A DNA stretch of 64,000 nt from Ramlibacter sp. (GTDB taxonomy: Bacteria; Pseudomonadota; Gammaproteobacteria; Burkholderiales; Burkholderiaceae_C), in the NCBI GenBank assembly GCA_029237735.1, contig JAQZBU010000038.1, forward strand, positions 26,147 to 90,146, in the 5' to 3' direction. Below the pieces are notes generated by a model. That model saw only the letters and a program-made list of their open reading frames with translations, was not told the origin of the DNA and did not search any database. The position numbers were made by a program, and so were the translations under genes. This document shows positions 59,524 to 64,000 of this stretch, piece by piece; position 1 is the stretch's first letter, and the number at the start of each line of letters is the position of its first letter.

Positions 59524-60797
59524 AGCGCCGTCAATTCGTCCAGGCCGCCGGCGCGTTCGGCTCCGCAGCCCTCGTCGCGGGGTGCGCGGCCCCGGGGATG
59601 TCGCGCGGTCCCAAGGTGGTGGTGATCGGTGGCGGCTATGGTGGCGCCACGGCCGCCAAGTACCTGCGCATGTGGTCGGACTATTCGTTCGACGTGACCC
59701 TGGTCGAGCCCAACGCGGCCTTCGTCTCCTGCCCCATCTCCAACCTGGTGATCGGCGGCAGCAAGACCATCGCCGACATCACGACACCCTACGACAACCT
59801 GGCGCGCCGGCATGGCGTGAAGATCGTGCGCGGCATGGCCAGCGCGATCGACGCCGACAAGCGCGTGGTGAAACTCGCGGGCGGCGGCGAGCTGCCGTAC
59901 GACCGCGTCATCGTCTCGCCTGGCGTGGACTTCATGTGGGACACGCTGCCCGGCATGAACCGTCCCGGCGCGCAGGACAAGGTGCTGCATGGCTGGAAGG
60001 CCGGCGCGCAGACGCTGGCGCTGCGCCGCCAGCTCGAGGCCATGCCCGACGGCGGCGTTTTCGCGATGTCGATCCCTCTGGCGCCCTACCGCTGCCCGCC
60101 CGGCCCGTATGAGCGCGCCTGCCAGGTGGCCCACTACTTCAGCAAGGCCAAGCCGCGAAGCAAGGTGATCGTGCTCGATGCCAACGACGATGTCACGTCC
60201 AAGGGCCCCCTCTTCAAGAAGGCGTGGACCGACCGCTACAAGAACATCGTCGAGTACCGGCCCAAGCACAAGGCGGTGGACGTGGACGCCGCAACCAACA
60301 GCCTCAAGTTCGAGTTCAATGAAGACCTGAAGGCTGCCGCCGTGCTGAACGTCATTCCGGACATGCGCGCCGGCGACATCGCCGCCAAAACCGGGCTGGC
60401 CACGGCGAACAAGCGCTGGTGCGAGGTCGACTTCCTCACGTTCGAGTCGAAGGCCGTGAAGAACGTGCATGTGCTGGGCGACGCGGTCCAGTCCGCGCCG
60501 CTCATGCCCAAGTCGGCCCACATGGCGAACCAGCATGGCAAGACGTGTGCCGCCGCAGTGATCGCGCTGCTGACCGGCAAAATCGCGAACCCGCTGCCGA
60601 TCTACAACAACACCTGCTACAGCTTCGTGAGTGACGAAGACGTCGTTCACGTCGCGAGCGTGCACCGCTACGACGCCGCGCAGAAGACCATGATCACCGT
60701 GCCGGGTTCGGGCGGTGTCTCGACGGCCGCCAACGAGCTTGAAGGCCGTTACGCGATGGCATGGGCCCGCAACATTTGGGCCGATACGCTGGTTTGA
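59520..60797 (+). CDS. fccB: FccB flavoprotein of flavocytochrome c sulfide dehydrogenase
   Basis: 425 residues with a twin-arginine signal (MKRRQFVQAAGAFGSAAL), the FAD site KVVVIGGGYGGATAAKYL, and redox cysteines in YRCPPGPYERAC (about 199) and NKRWCEVDF (about 300) that form the active disulfide. It oxidises sulfide to sulfane sulfur or polysulfide in the periplasm and passes electrons through FccA. The gene is preceded by an ArsR-type repressor that probably controls it. Confidence 0.92.
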   Translation: MKRRQFVQAAGAFGSAALVAGCAAPGMSRGPKVVVIGGGYGGATAAKYLRMWSDYSFDVTLVEPNAAFVSCPISNLVIGGSKTIADITTPYDNLARRHGVKIVRGMASAIDADKRVVKLAGGGELPYDRVIVSPGVDFMWDTLPGMNRPGAQDKVLHGWKAGAQTLALRRQLEAMPDGGVFAMSIPLAPYRCPPGPYERACQVAHYFSKAKPRSKVIVLDANDDVTSKGPLFKKAWTDRYKNIVEYRPKHKAVDVDAATNSLKFEFNEDLKAAAVLNVIPDMRAGDIAAKTGLATANKRWCEVDFLTFESKAVKNVHVLGDAVQSAPLMPKSAHMANQHGKTCAAAVIALLTGKIANPLPIYNNTCYSFVSDEDVVHVASVHRYDAAQKTMITVPGSGGVSTAANELEGRYAMAWARNIWADTLV

Positions 60798-60799
60798 CG

Positions 60800-61414
60800 A
60801 TGATGATGCAGTACAGAAGCGGCGCCCGATGGGCCGCGGGGATCGCGCTTGCCTGCTTCGCCGCAGGCGCGCTGGCGCAGGCCGACGAGGCCCGGGCGCG
60901 CAAGATCGTCTCGGGCGTGTGCTTCGTGTGCCACGGGGCCGAGGGCGAATCGTCCAGCGAACAGTTCCCTCGCCTTGCGGGCCAGAATTCGGAATACATC
61001 GCCAAGCAGCTGGACAACTTCAAGTCCGGCAAGCGCAAGAGCACGGCAATGTCCAGCATGGTCGAGAAGCTGACGCCGGACGAGATGACGGCGCTGGGCA
61101 AATACTTCGAGAAGATGGCGGCGCCGGCGCAGCCACCGAAGGACCCTGCGCTGGCGGCGGTCGGCGGCTACATCTACGAGCATGGCAACCGGTACAGCGG
61201 CGTGCCCGCGTGCGCCGGCTGCCACGGCGCAGGCGCTCACGGCACGGCCACGCTGCCGCGCCTGGCGGGCCAGTTCGCCCATTACACCGAAGCGCAGCTC
61301 AAGCTGTTCAACAAGCGCGAGCGCACGAACGACAACGCGGTGATGCATGCGATCACCGAGAAGATGACCGCCCTGGAGATGGCGGCGGTGGCGGAGTACC
61401 TGAGCGGGAAGTGA
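60800..61414 (+). CDS. dihaem cytochrome c4-like protein
   Basis: 204 residues: signal peptide (about 1-27, ...AGALAQ) and two cytochrome domains with CFVCH and CAGCH, each followed by LAGQ and a methionine region. This is the cytochrome c4 pattern. It lies 2 bases after fccB and is the likely electron acceptor for FccAB, feeding a terminal oxidase. Start could be any of the ATG codons at 60800, 60803 or 60806. Confidence 0.85.
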   Translation: MMMQYRSGARWAAGIALACFAAGALAQADEARARKIVSGVCFVCHGAEGESSSEQFPRLAGQNSEYIAKQLDNFKSGKRKSTAMSSMVEKLTPDEMTALGKYFEKMAAPAQPPKDPALAAVGGYIYEHGNRYSGVPACAGCHGAGAHGTATLPRLAGQFAHYTEAQLKLFNKRERTNDNAVMHAITEKMTALEMAAVAEYLSGK

Positions 61415-61416
61415 CG

Positions 61417-62426
61417 CTACGGCGCCATTGCTGTCTCGTGCTGCCGGGGTTGCCGCGCGGACGCGGGCGTCGCCTGTTTCCGGTCCAGCGCCCAATCCGT
61501 AATTCCGGCGCCGGCCCACATCGACGCCAGCGTGAGCCATGCCGTCAGCGCGAACACCGCACCGCCGGTAACGCCCGCGCCCACGGCGCAACCGCCGGCG
61601 AGCATCGCCCCGAAACCCATCAGGATCGCGCCGGCGATGTAGCGCCGCATGCCGTAGCCGTCCTTGAAACCCTCGAGCTTGAGTTCACCGCCGAGCCACG
61701 CGCCCAGGAATGAACCCGCGAAGACGCCGGGCATCAAGCCGAAATCGAAACCCACGGGCCCGCCCGGCTGCGCCAGCACCCGCATCAGCCATTCCGCCGA
61801 CGGGCCGCTGAAGGTCAGCCCCTGCACCGGCACCACCTGGAACGAGGTGGCCGACACGCCGTACGTGAACCACCAGCCCGCGGCCACCATGAGGCCCGCG
61901 CCGATGCCGCCCGCCCACTGATCGCCAGCAGGTCGCGGCTCGCGCCGCCTTCGATCGTCCACCATTCGCTGATGGCGATGCGCAGGGGCGCGAGGCCGCC
62001 GGCGAATGACGCCTGCGCCGTCACGGCGAAGATCAGCCCCGACAACAGCGCGCGCAGGTTGCCGTTGGCGGACAGCACGAGCAGCCGGCTCGCGCAGCCG
62101 CGCGTCATGATCATTCCCGCGCCGAACACGAGTCCGCCGACGATGGCACCCGACAGGCTGCCGCGGTTGACGAGCTGGCGAGCCCCCGTTACGTCGAGCG
62201 CGCGAAGCAGGATGAGCGCCTGCACCGCCACCACCGCCGCCGAAAAGGCCAGCAGCCAGACGGCGAGCTTTTCGCCGGGCTCGCGCCGCCAGAATTCGAC
62301 CACCGCCGAGCGCAGGCAAAAGCGCGAGCGCTGCGCGAAAAAGCCGAAAGCAAGCCCGATGGCAGCGCCCCCGGCGGCGAGTAACGCAGGGTCGCCGAAG
62401 CGGTCGAGAAGTAAAGCGAGGTCCAT
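61417..62426 (-). pseudogene. YeeE/YedE family permease, frameshifted
   Basis: The N-terminal part (62426 to about 61922) has FFAQRSRFCLRSAVVEFW and MTRGCASRLLVLSANGN; the C-terminal part (about 61918 to 61417) in another frame has DQWAGGIGAGLMVAAGWWF and LAGGCAVGAGVTGG. At 61917-61924 the text GCGATCAGTGG would be GCGATCGATCAGTGG in an intact copy, so a four-base GATC loss is the simplest explanation. Together they make about 336 residues. It diverges from the SoxH-like gene. As written, the protein is truncated. Confidence 0.8.
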
Positions 62427-62435
62427 GGAGCTGGA

Positions 62436-62463
62436 TTATTAGTTAAGATATCGCTTATATTCA
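62436..62463. promoter_or_regulatory. AT-rich region with ATATAAG site between yeeE and the SoxH-like gene
   Basis: This stretch holds TTAGTTAAGATATCGCTTAT and, read on the minus strand, ATATAAGCGATA, nearly the same as the fccAB site. In this GC-rich DNA such AT-rich blocks are rare. It lies just before the minus-strand permease start. Confidence 0.45.
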
Positions 62464-62577
62464 CGCCGGGTGATCGGTTTTTGGCGAGGCTTGACCTTCG
62501 TCAACGCCGCCGGCCCGCCGCCATGGGCGCCGCATGGCAACGATGCCGACCGCGCGCGGCACGATTGAAAGGCATCG

Positions 62578-63543
62578 ATGTACGCAAAGTGCGCCAGCCG
62601 CTTCATCCGCTGTTTCGCAGGGTTTGCCCTGCTGGGCGCGACACTGTTAGCGAATGCCCAGCCCGCAGCGGCACCCCCGATGACGGCACACCAGGTGTCG
62701 CCCTCGGCGTGGTATGTCGAGGGGCTCTCCGCGCTGGGGTCTTCCGCCAACCAGAATTTCGTGTCCAACGCTGGATTCGTCATCACGCCCGAGGGGGTCG
62801 TCGTGATCGACGCGTTGGGTTCCCCTGGCCTCGCACTGCGGCTACTGGCGGAAATCCGCAAGCACACCGACAAGCCGGTGACGCACGTGATCCTCACGCA
62901 CTATCACGCGGACCACATCTATGGCGTGCAGGCACTGAAGGCGGCGGGCGCGAAGATACTGGCTCACCAGGCGGCGCGCGAGTATCTCAACTCGGACACC
63001 GCCCGGCTTCGGCTGGAAGCGTCGCGCACCGAGCTTGCGCCCTGGATCGACAAGGACACGCGGCTCGTGCCGGCCGACGAGTGGCTGGACGGCGAGCGCG
63101 ATCTGCTGGTGGGCGGCGTCCGCTTCCAGATCAAGCCGGTCGGGCCTTCGCACACTCCGGAGGACCTCGTGGTCTACCTGCCGCAGCAGAAAGTGCTTTT
63201 CGCGGGCGACCTCGTGTTCCGCAGCCGCGTGCCGTTCGTCGGACAGGCCGACAGCCGGCAGTGGATCAAGGCGCTTGACTCGCTCCTCTCGTTCGACGCC
63301 ACGGTGATCGTGCCCGGGCACGGGCCGCTCTCGACCGAGGCGCGCAAGGACATGGAGCTGACGCGCGACTACCTCGTGCACCTTCGCGCTGTGATGGGAG
63401 GGGCGGCGAAGAACCTCGAGCCCTTCGACGACGCATACAAGGCCGCCGACTGGAGCCGTTTCGAGCATCTGCCGCTGTTTCGCGTGGCCAATCGAATGAA
63501 CGCATACAACACGTACCTGCTGATGGAACGGGAGGCCAATTGA
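62578..63543 (+). CDS. SoxH-like metallo-beta-lactamase-fold hydrolase
   Basis: 321 residues with a signal peptide (about 1-30, ...LLANAQ) and the metal site HYHADH (about 104-109), then the later histidine in SHTPED, D in FAGDLVF and H in VPGHGPLS. Periplasmic proteins of this type lie in sox clusters as SoxH and in quinoprotein-relay sets. It probably hydrolyses a thioester or sulfur adduct, substrate unknown. GAAAGG lies before the ATG. A SoxW-like gene follows after 2 bases. Confidence 0.82.
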   Translation: MYAKCASRFIRCFAGFALLGATLLANAQPAAAPPMTAHQVSPSAWYVEGLSALGSSANQNFVSNAGFVITPEGVVVIDALGSPGLALRLLAEIRKHTDKPVTHVILTHYHADHIYGVQALKAAGAKILAHQAAREYLNSDTARLRLEASRTELAPWIDKDTRLVPADEWLDGERDLLVGGVRFQIKPVGPSHTPEDLVVYLPQQKVLFAGDLVFRSRVPFVGQADSRQWIKALDSLLSFDATVIVPGHGPLSTEARKDMELTRDYLVHLRAVMGGAAKNLEPFDDAYKAADWSRFEHLPLFRVANRMNAYNTYLLMEREAN

Positions 63544-63545
63544 GC

Positions 63546-64000
63546 GTGAACCTGCTGCGCCGCCGGATCGCGCTGTCGCCGCTCGCCTTCGGGCTCGCCT
63601 GGGCCGGGGCCCCGGCGGGTCATGCGGCCGCCCTGCCTGCCGCGCAATCGCTGGCGTCCGAACTGGCGCAGGCCTTGCGCGAAGGCAAGCCGCTGGTGGT
63701 GATGGCGAGCCTCGACGGCTGCCCGTTCTGCAGGGTCGTGCGCGACAACTACCTCGCGCCGTTGCTGCGCGAGGGCGCGGTCGCGGTGGTTCAGCTCGAC
63801 ATGCGCAGCGCGCAAGCCGTCACCGGCTTCGATGGCGTGCGCGGCACGCACCAGGAGATGCTGCGCGCGTGGTCCGTGAAGGTCGCGCCCACGGTGCTCT
63901 TCTTCGGCAAAGGCGGGCGGGAGGCAGCGCCCCGCCTCGAGGGCGCGTCCATCCCCGATTTTTATGCCGCCTACCTCGACGAGCGCCTGCGCACGGCGCG
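63546..64000 (+). CDS. SoxW-like periplasmic thioredoxin, cut by the window edge
   Basis: At least 151 residues, no stop before the end. Starts GTG 63546 with GGAGG 10 bases upstream; the signal peptide runs about 1-31 (...PAGHAAAL). The active site is LDGCPFCRVV (CPFC, about 59-62) and the cis-proline loop is KVAPTVLFF. The fold is that of SoxW/DsbD-reduced thioredoxins that keep periplasmic sulfur-oxidation proteins reduced. The pairing with the SoxH-like gene supports that role. Confidence 0.8.
   Translation, partial: MNLLRRRIALSPLAFGLAWAGAPAGHAAALPAAQSLASELAQALREGKPLVVMASLDGCPFCRVVRDNYLAPLLREGAVAVVQLDMRSAQAVTGFDGVRGTHQEMLRAWSVKVAPTVLFFGKGGREAAPRLEGASIPDFYAAYLDERLRTA

Overview
The window is GC-rich, densely packed DNA whose gene content and protein flavour point to a betaproteobacterium, most likely of the order Burkholderiales (Comamonadaceae-like). 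That placement is inferred from protein style and neighbours, not from an rRNA gene; I see no rRNA, tRNA or CRISPR array.

Layout. 1-12 kb is ordinary chromosome: small stress and hypothetical proteins, a sugar-acid catabolic trio (IlvD/Edd dehydratase, amidohydrolase, DapA-like aldolase), a PRPP synthetase-like and flavodoxin-fold pair, a PAS-PAS hybrid histidine kinase and a class A penicillin-binding protein. At 12.0-12.7 kb lies an FitA/VapC-type toxin-antitoxin pair. At 12.7-17.4 kb is a giant kinase-ATPase-GAF regulator whose last 83 residues come from a TonB-dependent receptor. cbpM/cbpA, a frame-broken FNR regulator and a lone receiver domain follow.

From about 20 kb to the end the window is a sulfur-oxidation island. 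In order: a two-part YeeE/YedE permease; an octaheme tetrathionate-reductase-family cytochrome with cytochrome b and c partners; soeCBA (cytoplasmic sulfite dehydrogenase) divergent from tusA-dsrE2-yeeE; a nine-gene minus-strand accessory operon (30.9-36.2 kb) containing a Cas6/Cmx6-like protein, a DsrC-like protein without the redox cysteines, a TauD-like oxygenase, a ferredoxin reductase and a degenerate S24 domain; the oxidative dsr operon dsrABEFHCMK-(SQR-like)-LJOPN-(dsrC-like)-dsrR-cobA; a NarL-type two-component system divergent from a TauE-like exporter; a FadL-type porin; more YeeE permeases; a SqrR/BigR-like ArsR regulator; flavocytochrome c sulfide dehydrogenase fccAB with a cytochrome c4; and a SoxH-like hydrolase with a SoxW-like thioredoxin cut by the window edge.

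How it fits together (family knowledge plus inference). Sulfide or thiosulfate sulfur enters through FccAB and the YeeE permeases. It is carried as persulfide by TusA, DsrE2, DsrEFH and DsrC, and oxidised to sulfite by DsrAB, with siroheme made by CobA/DsrN and electrons passing through DsrMKJOP and DsrL. SoeABC oxidises sulfite to sulfate and TauE may export sulfite. Three divergent promoters (tusA/soeA, dsrA/accessory, tauE/two-component system) share paired TACCC-N5-GGGTA-like sites, suggesting one regulon.

Caution: fnr, the Cas6-like gene, dsrL (twice) and one yeeE gene carry frame disruptions, and the large kinase is a chimera. This is either pathway decay or a draft or metagenome-derived sequence with small errors. 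Dispersed palindromic repeats sit at 9.2, 30.8 and 51.4-52.0 kb.
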